From: Kosakonia quasisacchari
GTDB taxonomy: Bacteria; Pseudomonadota; Gammaproteobacteria; Enterobacterales; Enterobacteriaceae
Assembly: GCF_004331415.1 (NCBI RefSeq)
Contig: NZ_SJOP01000024.1
Span: forward strand, 1 to 64,000
Direction: 5' to 3'
DNA length: 64,000 nt
The position numbers were made by a program, and so were the translations under genes. Below are positions 52,913-60,872 of the stretch, in pieces (within the stretch, counting starts at the first letter, position 1; each line of letters starts with the position of its first letter). Under the pieces are notes generated by a model. That model had not been told where the DNA came from, searched no databases, and saw nothing but the letters and a program-made list of their open reading frames with translations.

Positions 52913-52989
52913 CATCACGCGCTCATTGCCAGCCTGCAGCGCAACGCGGCAAACGCCTCAAGGTTAATCCTCTGACCGATTTTTACACT
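52913..52989 (+). promoter_or_regulatory. RhaS half-sites and -10 of the rhaT promoter
   Basis: Half-site 1 CATCACGCGCTCATTGCC (52913-52930) keeps CATC and TTGCC of the E. coli rhaBAD half-site. Half-site 2 (52947-52963) ends CAAGG. The -10 TACACT is at 52984-52989. From the end of half-site 2 to the -10 the distance equals that of the rhaBAD promoter in this window. Confidence 0.65.
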
Positions 52990-53040
52990 CATCAGGTCGG
53001 CTGCTCGTATCCCGGCGATAAAAACAAAGAGGATTGTGAA

Positions 53041-54075
53041 ATGAGTAACGCGATTACGATGGGTATTTTTTGGCATTTGATAGGTGCAGCCAGTGCAGCC
53101 TGTTTCTATGCCCCGTTTAAAAAGGTAAGAAATTGGTCCTGGGAAACCATGTGGTCAATCGGCGGCATCGTCTCCTGGTTGATTCTTCCCTGGACTATCT
53201 GCGCGCTGTTATTGCCTGATTTTTGGGCTTATTTCAGTTCGTTTAGCGCTTCAACTCTGCTGCCGGTGTTTCTTTTCGGCGCAATGTGGGGCATCGGAAA
53301 CATCAACTATGGCCTGACCATGCGCTACTTAGGCATGTCGATGGGTATTGGCATCGCCATTGGCATTACGCTGATTGTCGGTACGTTGATGACGCCGATC
53401 CTCAACGGTCACTTCGACGTGCTGATCAACACCGAAGGCGGTCGGATGACGCTGCTGGGCGTGCTGGTAGCGTTGATTGGCGTTGGCATTGTCACCCGCG
53501 CTGGTCAGTTGAAAGAGCGCAAAATGGGCATCAAAGCCGAAGAGTTCAACCTGAGAAAAGGGTTAGCGCTGGCGGTGATGTGTGGCGTGTTCTCTGCCGG
53601 GATGTCCTTTGCGATGAACGCCGCCAAACCAATGCACGAAGCCGCCGCCGCACTGGGTATCGACCCGCTCTACACTGCGCTGCCAAGCTATGTGGTGATC
53701 ATGGGCGGCGGTGCGCTGGTTAACCTGAGCTTCTGCTTTATCCGCCTGGCAAAAGTGAAAGATTTGTCGGTAAAAGCCGACTTCTCGCTGGCAAAAGGGC
53801 TGATCATCAGCAATATCCTGCTTTCCGCACTGGGTGGCCTGATGTGGTATCTGCAATTTTTCTTCTACGCCTGGGGTCACGCCAGCATTCCGGGGCAGTA
53901 TGACTACATCAGTTGGATGCTGCATATGAGCTTCTATGTGCTATGCGGTGGGCTGGTTGGTCTGGTGCTAAAAGAGTGGAAAAACGCCGGACGACAACCG
54001 GTAAGTGTGCTGAGTCTCGGTTGTGTGGTAATCATTGTCGCGGCCAATATCGTCGGCCTCGGCATGGCGAGCTAA
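53041..54075 (+). CDS. rhaT: L-rhamnose-proton symporter
   Basis: Inner-membrane permease with about ten membrane helices importing L-rhamnose with a proton. The 344-residue protein matches E. coli RhaT nearly throughout (MSNAITMGIFWHLIGAASAA; FGAMWGIGNINYGLTMRYLG). GAGGATTGTGAA precedes the ATG. The stop directly abuts the rhaR stop on the opposite strand, leaving no space for a separate terminator. Confidence 0.97.
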   Translation: MSNAITMGIFWHLIGAASAACFYAPFKKVRNWSWETMWSIGGIVSWLILPWTICALLLPDFWAYFSSFSASTLLPVFLFGAMWGIGNINYGLTMRYLGMSMGIGIAIGITLIVGTLMTPILNGHFDVLINTEGGRMTLLGVLVALIGVGIVTRAGQLKERKMGIKAEEFNLRKGLALAVMCGVFSAGMSFAMNAAKPMHEAAAALGIDPLYTALPSYVVIMGGGALVNLSFCFIRLAKVKDLSVKADFSLAKGLIISNILLSALGGLMWYLQFFFYAWGHASIPGQYDYISWMLHMSFYVLCGGLVGLVLKEWKNAGRQPVSVLSLGCVVIIVAANIVGLGMAS

Positions 54076-54924
54076 TCAGGCAGCAACCCGGCTACGATGA
54101 CGCCACTGACCTGGCGTCATTCCTACCTCACGGCTAAACACCACCGAAAAGTAGTTACTGTCCTCAAAGCCACATTGCATGGCGATTTCGCTGATCATCT
54201 GCTCGGAGTGCTGCAACAAAAATTGCGCGTGGCAAATGCGCAGCTGGCGCAAATAGTGGTTGATGGTCATCCCGGTCTGGGTGCGAAACTGCTGGCGCAG
54301 CGCCCGCTCGCTGCACTGTTCCTGTTCACAAAAACGCTCCAGTACAAAGCTGCGATTCAGGCTCCCGGAAAGTGCGGTGATGAGCTTATCCAGCAGCGTT
54401 TCGCTCTGAGTCGCGGCAAGGTTGTCGGTGGCAAAACGGTGGCGTTTTAGGGTCATCACCAGTTGAGCAAATAGGGTTTCCGCCATCAAATTGGCCAGCG
54501 GATCGCCCTTCGCGCTTTCATGTTCCAGTTGCGTTATCACCTGCCGCGCCTGCGCCATTCCGCTGCTGCCAATGCGCCAGTGCGGGTTGGACGGCGCGCC
54601 GTTAAGCCCGGGAATATTCGCCGCCCAGTCAAGGTTCAGCGTCAACCGGTCCGGACAATAGATAATGTTCTGCAACACCAGGTCATTAACCGAGGCGTAA
54701 GAGTGGCAATCTTCGGCGCGAATATAAAACAGGTCGCCGCGCGTAATGCGGTAAGGCCGGTCATTGAGCACGTGCAAGCCATTGCCGCGCCACACCATCA
54801 CCAGTTCGCAGAACTCATGGGTATGTTCGGCAAAGACATTTTGCGGGTAGCGATCGGCCACCGCGACCGCCTGTCCGGCGCGCGGGAAAAAGTCTGCTTT
54901 ACGAAGAATTAACTGACCAGCCAC
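54076..54924 (-). CDS. rhaR: RhaR, AraC-family activator of rhaSR
   Basis: Rhamnose-responsive activator of the rhaSR promoter. The 282-residue protein has an N-terminal cupin ligand domain (YPQNVFAEHTHEFCELVMVW) and two C-terminal helix-turn-helix units (CSERALRQQFRTQTGMTINHYL; ISEIAMQCGFEDSNYFSVVFSRE). It is less similar to E. coli RhaR than RhaT or RhaA are to theirs. Second gene of rhaSR, 73 bp after rhaS. Confidence 0.95.
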   Translation of the reverse strand: MAGQLILRKADFFPRAGQAVAVADRYPQNVFAEHTHEFCELVMVWRGNGLHVLNDRPYRITRGDLFYIRAEDCHSYASVNDLVLQNIIYCPDRLTLNLDWAANIPGLNGAPSNPHWRIGSSGMAQARQVITQLEHESAKGDPLANLMAETLFAQLVMTLKRHRFATDNLAATQSETLLDKLITALSGSLNRSFVLERFCEQEQCSERALRQQFRTQTGMTINHYLRQLRICHAQFLLQHSEQMISEIAMQCGFEDSNYFSVVFSREVGMTPGQWRHRSRVAA

Positions 54925-54997
54925 AACGCCACCTCTGCCGTGAACAACCTGACATTATTAGCGGAAGCCTGGCAAAAAATCGGTGATAGCCTTCTCG

Positions 54998-55834
54998 TTA
55001 CTGAAGCAGCGTGTCGCGCCCCTGGCGGATATCGCGCGGCGACCAGTCAAACTCGCGGCGAAATAGCGTCGAAAAGTGGTTACTGTCGCCAAAACCGCAG
55101 CGAAAGGCGATATCGGTAACGCTCTCGTCGCTGTGGCGCAACATATGGCGCGCTTTAATCAACCGCAGGCGGTTTAAATAGCGCTGCGGCGTCATGCCGG
55201 TGGACTGTTTTAGCTGGCGATGCAGCGTACGCAACGACAAGGTGAACTGTTCCGCCAGCGACTCCCAGCAAATATCTTCCGCGAAGTGATCTTCCAGCCA
55301 CAGCATCAGTTGATTCAGCCGCGCATCGCTGTTGCCCGCATCTTCCTGCTGGCTGCTTTTACGCAATAACACCAGCAATTGCATAAACAGGATCTCGCGG
55401 TTAGCAATGTCGTGCGTTGCCGCTTCACTGCCCATCTCTTCCATCTGGCTAATGATGCCGCGCACCAGCCCCAGCGTATGCTGGCTTACCCGCCAGTGCG
55501 ACGGGTAATGCCCATCCTGCTCCTGCGGTAATAGCTGATTCAGCCCGGCAAGGAACTGGAACGCATCCGGTGAACGGTACAGCACATTGGTCAAACAGAG
55601 ATTATCGGTATGTTCATACAAATGGCGGTCATGATCGCGCACAAAACAGACCGTGCCGCCGCTGATGGTATAAGGCTGACCATTAAACACATGAATCCCC
55701 GTTCCGTGTTCAACAATCACAATTTCATGAAAATCATGATGATGTTCCGGAAACGTCGCCTGGGGCAATCGCGGTTCAATGGCAACGGGTGATTTACCTG
55801 ACGGAAAAAAATCCACGCTATGCAGTACGGTCAT
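54998..55834 (-). CDS. rhaS: RhaS, AraC-family activator of rhaBAD and rhaT
   Basis: Binds rhamnose and activates rhaBAD and rhaT with CRP. The 278-residue protein has the cupin domain (LPQATFPEHHHDFHEIVIVE) and two helix-turn-helix units (LSLRTLHRQLKQSTGMTPQRYL; VTDIAFRCGFGDSNHFSTLFRREF). The C-terminal half is more conserved with E. coli than residues ~110-190. The start at MTVLHSVDF matches E. coli length exactly. Divergent from rhaBAD. Confidence 0.96.
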   Translation of the reverse strand: MTVLHSVDFFPSGKSPVAIEPRLPQATFPEHHHDFHEIVIVEHGTGIHVFNGQPYTISGGTVCFVRDHDRHLYEHTDNLCLTNVLYRSPDAFQFLAGLNQLLPQEQDGHYPSHWRVSQHTLGLVRGIISQMEEMGSEAATHDIANREILFMQLLVLLRKSSQQEDAGNSDARLNQLMLWLEDHFAEDICWESLAEQFTLSLRTLHRQLKQSTGMTPQRYLNRLRLIKARHMLRHSDESVTDIAFRCGFGDSNHFSTLFRREFDWSPRDIRQGRDTLLQ

Positions 55835-55962
55835 GATTGCCCCGGTCTTGAGAAATGTTCTCAAAATAGTAATTAAGGGTTTTCGACCTCACCTTAAATT
55901 TTCGACGCCGATTTGCGCATAGCCTGTCGTTTTTTCAAGAAACGGCCGGAAAGATCGGGAAA

Positions 55963-55978
55963 TGTGGTGAGAGTCACA
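55963..55978. promoter_or_regulatory. CRP site nearer rhaS
   Basis: TGTGG-TGAGAG-TCACA, one mismatch from consensus, located between the divergent rhaSR and rhaBAD promoters and closer to rhaS. Confidence 0.65.
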
Positions 55979-56008
55979 ATGGCCGTAAACCTCGCGATTA
56001 CTGGAAAC

Positions 56009-56024
56009 TGTGAACTCTCTCACG
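56009..56024. promoter_or_regulatory. CRP site of the rhaBAD promoter
   Basis: TGTGA-ACTCTC-TCACG, next to the RhaS half-sites as in E. coli. Confidence 0.8.
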
Positions 56025-56026
56025 TT

Positions 56027-56103
56027 CACCTTTGCTTTCTTGCCAGCGCTAAATCGCCGCTGTCAGTAGTAAGAAGGTTCAAACGACGTCCCTTTTTTAG
56101 ACT
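56027..56103 (+). promoter_or_regulatory. RhaS half-sites and -10 of the rhaBAD promoter
   Basis: Half-site 1 CACCTTTGCTTTCTTGC (56027-56043) and half-site 2 TGTCAGTAGTAAGAAGG (56061-56077) closely resemble the two RhaS half-sites of E. coli rhaBAD. The -10 TAGACT (56098-56103) is as in E. coli. Confidence 0.85.
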
Positions 56104-56133
56104 GTCCGCAATGACTCTAAGAAGGACCCGATC

Positions 56134-57603
56134 ATGACTTTTCGCCATTGTGTTGCGGTGGATTTAGGCGCCTCCAGCGGACGCGTCATGCTGGCACGCT
56201 ATGACCGCCAGAACCGCACGCTTTCGCTTCGTGAAATCCACCGTTTTGTAAACTGTCTGCAAAAAGTGGACGGCTTTGATTGCTGGGATATCGACGGCCT
56301 GGAAACTGAAATCCGCCTCGGCCTGAACAAGGTTTGCGCCGAAGGCATACAGCCGGACAGCATCGGTATTGATACCTGGGGCGTCGATTACATCCTGATT
56401 AACCGCGATGGCCAGCGCGTCGGGCTGCCAATTGCCTACCGCGATAATCGCACCGATGGCGTGATGCACCGCGCGATGCAAAACCCCGGCAAAGCCGATA
56501 TCTATCGCCGCAGCGGTATTCAGTTTTTACCCTTCAACACCCTGTACCAGCTACGCGCGCTGGCAGAACAGCAACCGCACCTGTTGGAACAAGCCGACCA
56601 CGCGCTGCTGATCCCGGATTACTTCAGCTATCGCCTGACCGGCAATCTCAACTGGGAATACACCAACGCCACTACCACCCAACTGGTGAATATCAACACC
56701 GATAACTGGGATGAATCGCTACTGAGCTGGGCAGGCATTCCGTCTCGCTGGTTTGGCGCGCCAACCCATCCTGGCAACGTTATCGGCAACTGGATCTGCC
56801 CGCAGGGGAATGCCATTCCTGTCGTCGCCGTCGCCAGCCACGATACCGCCAGCGCGGTTATCGCCGCACCGCTGGAAAATCCCGACGCGGCGTATCTCTC
56901 TTCCGGCACCTGGTCACTGATGGGCTTTGAAAGCAAAACCCCGCACACCAGCGATGAGGCGCTGGCCGCCAATATCACCAACGAAGGCGGTGCCGAAGGC
57001 CGTTACCGGGTGCTGAAAAACATCATGGGATTGTGGCTGCTGCAACGCGTACTGAAAGAGCAAAACATCACTGACTTGCCTGCGTTGATCGCGCTCACTG
57101 AGCAGATCCCTACCTGCCAATTCGTGATTAACCCGAACGCGGATCGCTTTATCAACCCAGGCGACATGAGCGCCGAAATCCAGGCCGCCTGCCGGGAAGC
57201 GGGCCAACCCGTGCCGCAGAACACCGCCGAACTGGCGCGCTGCATCTTCGATAGCCTCGCGCTGCTGTATGCCGATGTGCTGAGCGAACTGGCTTTATTG
57301 CGTGGCAAACCTTTTACCTGCCTGCATATCGTCGGCGGCGGCTGCCAGAACCAGTTACTGAACCAGCTTTGCGCCGATGCCTGCGGGCTGCCGGTAGTCG
57401 CCGGGCCGGTGGAAGCTTCGACGCTGGGCAATATTGGCGTGCAACTGATGACGCTGGATGAGCTAAGCAACGTCGATGATTTTCGCCAGCTGGTCACGGC
57501 TAACCATTCACTGATTACGTTTACCCCTAATCCTGATAATGAAATCGCCCGCTACGTCGCGCGCTTTCAACAAAAACGACAGACAAAGGAGCTTTGCGCA
57601 TGA
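56134..57603 (+). CDS. rhaB: L-rhamnulose kinase
   Basis: Phosphorylates L-rhamnulose to L-rhamnulose 1-phosphate. The 489-residue FGGY/hexokinase-fold protein has the N-terminal phosphate motif AVDLGASSGRVMLARYD, the catalytic Asp in DTWGVDYILI, and the adenosine motif HIVGGGCQNQLLNQL. Start at MTFRHCVAV as in E. coli. Its stop overlaps the rhaA start by 4 bp (ATGA), giving tight coupling. Confidence 0.97.
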   Translation: MTFRHCVAVDLGASSGRVMLARYDRQNRTLSLREIHRFVNCLQKVDGFDCWDIDGLETEIRLGLNKVCAEGIQPDSIGIDTWGVDYILINRDGQRVGLPIAYRDNRTDGVMHRAMQNPGKADIYRRSGIQFLPFNTLYQLRALAEQQPHLLEQADHALLIPDYFSYRLTGNLNWEYTNATTTQLVNINTDNWDESLLSWAGIPSRWFGAPTHPGNVIGNWICPQGNAIPVVAVASHDTASAVIAAPLENPDAAYLSSGTWSLMGFESKTPHTSDEALAANITNEGGAEGRYRVLKNIMGLWLLQRVLKEQNITDLPALIALTEQIPTCQFVINPNADRFINPGDMSAEIQAACREAGQPVPQNTAELARCIFDSLALLYADVLSELALLRGKPFTCLHIVGGGCQNQLLNQLCADACGLPVVAGPVEASTLGNIGVQLMTLDELSNVDDFRQLVTANHSLITFTPNPDNEIARYVARFQQKRQTKELCA

Positions 57604-58859
57604 CCACTCAACTTGAACAAGCCTGGGACATTGCTAAACAGCGTTTCGCCGCTGTGGGGATTGATGTCGAGGAGGCGCTGCGCCAGCTCGACAGGCTGCC
57701 GGTTTCCATGCACTGCTGGCAGGGCGATGATGTCGCCGGTTTCGAAAACCCGGAAGGCAGCCTGACTGGCGGCATTCAGGCTACCGGTAATTATCCGGGC
57801 AAAGCGCGCAACGCCACGGAATTACGCGCCGATCTGGAACAAGCGCTAAGCCTGATCCCAGGCCCGAAACGCCTGAACCTGCATGCGATTTATCACGAAG
57901 CCGAAACGCCAGTCGCACGTAATGAAATCAAACCCGAACACTTCAAAAACTGGGTGCAGTGGGCAAAAGCCAACAATCTGGGTCTGGACTTCAACCCGTC
58001 CTGCTTCTCGCACCCGCTGAGCGCGGATGGCTTCACGCTGTCCCACGCCAATGATGAGATCCGCCAGTTCTGGATCGACCATGTAAAAGCCAGCCGCCGC
58101 GTTTCCGCTTACTTTGGTGAACAACTCGGTACGCCGTCGGTGATGAATATCTGGATCCCGGACGGCATGAAAGATGTCACCGTTGACCGTCTCGCGCCGC
58201 GCCAGCGTCTGCTGGCTGCGCTGGATGAGGTGATCAGCGAAAAACTGAACCCGGCGCACCATATCGACGCCGTGGAAAGTAAGTTGTTTGGCATCGGCGC
58301 AGAGAGCTACACCGTCGGCTCCAACGAGTTCTACATGGGCTACGCCACCAGCCGCCAGACCGCATTGTGCCTTGATGCAGGCCATTTCCACCCGACAGAA
58401 GTTATCTCCGACAAAATCTCTGCCGCCATGCTCTATGTGCCGCGCCTGCTGCTGCATGTCAGCCGCCCGGTACGCTGGGACAGCGACCACGTTGTGCTGC
58501 TGGATGACGAAACCCAGGCCATCGCCAGCGAAATCATCCGCCACAAACTGTTCGACCGCGTACACATCGGGCTCGACTTTTTCGATGCCTCCATCAACCG
58601 CATCGCCGCGTGGGTGATTGGTACGCGCAACATGAAAAAAGCGCTGCTGCGCGCACTGCTCGAACCGGTTGAGCAACTGCGCAAACTGGAAGCGGACGGC
58701 GATTACACCGCGCGCCTGGCGCTGCTCGAAGAGCAGAAATCCCTGCCGTGGCAGGCGGTGTGGGAAATGTACTGCCAGCGCCACGACACGCCAGCCGGTA
58801 GCCAGTGGCTGGAAAGCGTGCGGGCCTATGAGAAAGACGTATTAAGCAAACGTGGCTAA
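57600..58859 (+). CDS. rhaA: L-rhamnose isomerase
   Basis: Metal-dependent isomerase, L-rhamnose to L-rhamnulose, the first catabolic step. The 419-residue TIM-barrel protein matches E. coli RhaA almost residue by residue, with metal-binding regions NIWIPDGMKD, ESKLFGIGAESYTVGSNEF, LDAGHFHPTEV and HIGLDFFDASINR. The start MTTQLEQAW overlaps the rhaB end. Confidence 0.98.
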   Translation: MTTQLEQAWDIAKQRFAAVGIDVEEALRQLDRLPVSMHCWQGDDVAGFENPEGSLTGGIQATGNYPGKARNATELRADLEQALSLIPGPKRLNLHAIYHEAETPVARNEIKPEHFKNWVQWAKANNLGLDFNPSCFSHPLSADGFTLSHANDEIRQFWIDHVKASRRVSAYFGEQLGTPSVMNIWIPDGMKDVTVDRLAPRQRLLAALDEVISEKLNPAHHIDAVESKLFGIGAESYTVGSNEFYMGYATSRQTALCLDAGHFHPTEVISDKISAAMLYVPRLLLHVSRPVRWDSDHVVLLDDETQAIASEIIRHKLFDRVHIGLDFFDASINRIAAWVIGTRNMKKALLRALLEPVEQLRKLEADGDYTARLALLEEQKSLPWQAVWEMYCQRHDTPAGSQWLESVRAYEKDVLSKRG

Positions 58860-58876
58860 TCGCTGCGCATTCATCA

Positions 58877-58902
58877 GCCCGGTAAGCGCAGCGCTACCGG
58901 GC
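58877..58902. repeat. REP-like palindrome between rhaA and rhaD
   Basis: GCCCGGTAAGCGC/GCGCTACCGGGC forms a near-perfect hairpin in the 65-bp gap, the same position where enterobacterial rha operons carry such elements. Confidence 0.75.
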
Positions 58903-58924
58903 AATAAACGGGAAACAGAAGACT

Positions 58925-59755
58925 ATGCAGACCATTACCGATTCCTGGTTCGTCCAGGGGATGATCAAAGCCACCTCGGACGCCTGGCTGAAAGGCTGGG
59001 ATGAACGCAACGGCGGCAACCTGACGCTGCGCCTGGAGGAGGCCGATATCACATCGTTCGCCGCTGATTTTCACCAGAAACCACGCTATATCGCCCTGAG
59101 CCAGCCGATGCCGCTGCTGGCTAACACGCCGTTTATCGTCACCGGCTCTGGCAAATTTTTCCGTAACGTGCAGCTCGATCCGGCTGCAAATTTAGGTGTG
59201 GTGAAAGTCGACAGCGACGGCGCGGGCTACCACATTCTGTGGGGGCTGGAGCATGAAGCGGTTCCGACATCAGAACTCCCGGCGCACTTCCTGTCGCACT
59301 GCGAACGCATCAAAGCCACTGGCGGGAAAGACCGCGTGATCATGCACTGTCATGCCACCAATCTGATTGCGCTGACCTACGTGCTGGAAAATACCTCTGA
59401 TTTGATTACCCGCAAGCTGTGGGAAGGCAGCACCGAATGTCTGGTGGTGTTCCCGGATGGCGTCGGCATTCTGCCGTGGATGGTGCCAGGCACCGATGAA
59501 ATCGGCCAGGCTACCGCCAAAGACATGCAAAAACATTCGCTGGTGCTGTGGCCTTTCCACGGCGTGTTCGGCAGCGGGCCGACGCTCGACGAAGCCTTTG
59601 GCCTGATCGACACCGCCGAGAAATCCGCCGAGGTGCTGGTAAAAATCTATTCGATGGGCGGTATGAAACAGACCATCACGCAGCAAGAGTTGATTGCGCT
59701 GGGTAAACGCTTTGGCGTGACGCCGCTGCAATCCGCATTAGATCTGTACCCATAA
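58925..59755 (+). CDS. rhaD: L-rhamnulose-1-phosphate aldolase
   Basis: Class II zinc aldolase cleaving rhamnulose 1-phosphate to dihydroxyacetone phosphate and L-lactaldehyde. The 276-residue protein has the substrate-binding ERNGGNLTLRL, zinc histidines in VIMHCHATNLIAL and the C-terminal WPFHGVFGSGPTLDEAF, and catalytic Glu in WEGSTECLVV. Two residues longer than the E. coli form. It is followed by a hairpin and then an ABC importer instead of rhaM. Confidence 0.97.
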   Translation: MQTITDSWFVQGMIKATSDAWLKGWDERNGGNLTLRLEEADITSFAADFHQKPRYIALSQPMPLLANTPFIVTGSGKFFRNVQLDPAANLGVVKVDSDGAGYHILWGLEHEAVPTSELPAHFLSHCERIKATGGKDRVIMHCHATNLIALTYVLENTSDLITRKLWEGSTECLVVFPDGVGILPWMVPGTDEIGQATAKDMQKHSLVLWPFHGVFGSGPTLDEAFGLIDTAEKSAEVLVKIYSMGGMKQTITQQELIALGKRFGVTPLQSALDLYP

Positions 59756-59763
59756 CAACATCG

Positions 59764-59787
59764 CGCCCCGCTCACTGAGACGGGGCG
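59764..59787 (+). other. Intercistronic hairpin after rhaD
   Basis: Stem CGCCCCG/CGGGGCG with a 10-base loop, followed by AATCC rather than a U-tract. It is more likely a stability element or partial attenuator than a full terminator. Confidence 0.5.
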
Positions 59788-59837
59788 AATCCTCACCTGC
59801 AAGCCCTACAAACACTAACTCTCGTGGAGTAAAAGCA

Positions 59838-60824
59838 ATGAAAACAAAAGCAAGCTTAATCCTCACCGTTGCCATTCTGGCGTTGTCCGGTTCCGCTTTA
59901 GCTGAAGTAAAAATCGCCCTCGTGGCGAAATCTTTAGGTAATGGCTTTTTTGAAGCAGCAAACACCGGCGCACAGGAGGCAGCCAAAGAGCTAGGCGATG
60001 TCAAAGTGATCTACACCGGCCCGACCACCACCACGGCCGAAGCGCAGATCGAAGTGCTTAACGGGTTGATCGCCCAGGGAGTGGATGCGATCGCCATCTC
60101 CGCCAACGATCCCGATGCCGTGGTACCGGTGCTGAAAAAAGCGATGCAGCGCGGCATTAAAGTCGTGTCGTGGGATTCCGGCGTGGCGAAAGCCGGACGC
60201 CAGATCCACCTCAATCCTTCCAATAACGCGCTGATTGGTGAAACCAACGTCAAACTGGCCGCCGATGCACTAAAAGCGCTGAACGTTGAAAAAGGCGATG
60301 TGGCCATTCTTAGCGCCACACCCACCTCCACCAACCAGAACATCTGGATTGCGGAGATGAAAAAGGTGCTGCCGAAGTACCCGTCAATTAACCTGGTGAC
60401 CGTCGCTTATGGCGATGATCTTTCCGATAAGAGCTACCGCGAAGCGGTCGGCCTGCTGAAATCTTACCCGGACCTGAAAGTGATCGTCTCACCGTCGTCG
60501 GTCGGCATTGTCGCCGCAGCGCAAGCGGTAAAAGACCAGGGCAAGATTGGCAAAGTGTATGTCACAGGCTTAGGGCTGCCGTCTGAAATGGCGGGGGCCA
60601 TTAAGTCCGGCGCGAGCAAAAGTTTCGCCATCTGGAACCCGATCGACCTCGGTTATGCCGCCACCTATTTAGCGGATGATCTGGTGAAAGGCACGGCGAC
60701 CAAAGACGAAGCCAGCATGGGCAAACTTGGCAAAGTGAAACTGGATGCCGACGGCAGTGGCGCCATGGCTGAGCCGTTCGTTTACGACGCCAGCAACATT
60801 GATAAGTTCTCGAAGATTTTCTGA
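59838..60824 (+). CDS. Rhamnose ABC importer, periplasmic binding protein
   Basis: A 328-residue protein with a signal peptide (MKTKASLILTVAILALSGSALA) and the type I periplasmic sugar-binding fold of the RbsB/LsrB group (VDAIAISANDPDAVVPVLKKA; WDSGVAKAGRQIHLNPSN; VTGLGLPSEMAGAIKSGA). It resembles the RhaS binding protein of the Rhizobium leguminosarum rhamnose importer, a name that clashes with the enterobacterial regulator RhaS, so no symbol is given. Position directly behind rhaBAD supports rhamnose as ligand; autoinducer-2-like sugars are an alternative given LsrB similarity. GTGGAGTAA precedes the ATG. Confidence 0.85.
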   Translation: MKTKASLILTVAILALSGSALAEVKIALVAKSLGNGFFEAANTGAQEAAKELGDVKVIYTGPTTTTAEAQIEVLNGLIAQGVDAIAISANDPDAVVPVLKKAMQRGIKVVSWDSGVAKAGRQIHLNPSNNALIGETNVKLAADALKALNVEKGDVAILSATPTSTNQNIWIAEMKKVLPKYPSINLVTVAYGDDLSDKSYREAVGLLKSYPDLKVIVSPSSVGIVAAAQAVKDQGKIGKVYVTGLGLPSEMAGAIKSGASKSFAIWNPIDLGYAATYLADDLVKGTATKDEASMGKLGKVKLDADGSGAMAEPFVYDASNIDKFSKIF

Positions 60825-60832
60825 TCCCTTAC

Positions 60833-60856
60833 TGCCCTCTTTTTCAGGAGAGGGCA
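60833..60856 (+). other. Intercistronic hairpin after the binding-protein gene
   Basis: Stem TGCCCTCT/AGAGGGCA with loop TTTTCAGG. No U-tract follows (AAAACTGG). Such elements commonly keep the binding-protein message more abundant than the downstream ATPase and permease parts. Confidence 0.55.
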
Positions 60857-60872
60857 AAAACTGGAGACTATC

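Noticed and set aside
57846..58784. Minus-strand open frame of 312 codons opposite rhaA
   Set aside because: Antisense shadow of rhaA; no initiation context.
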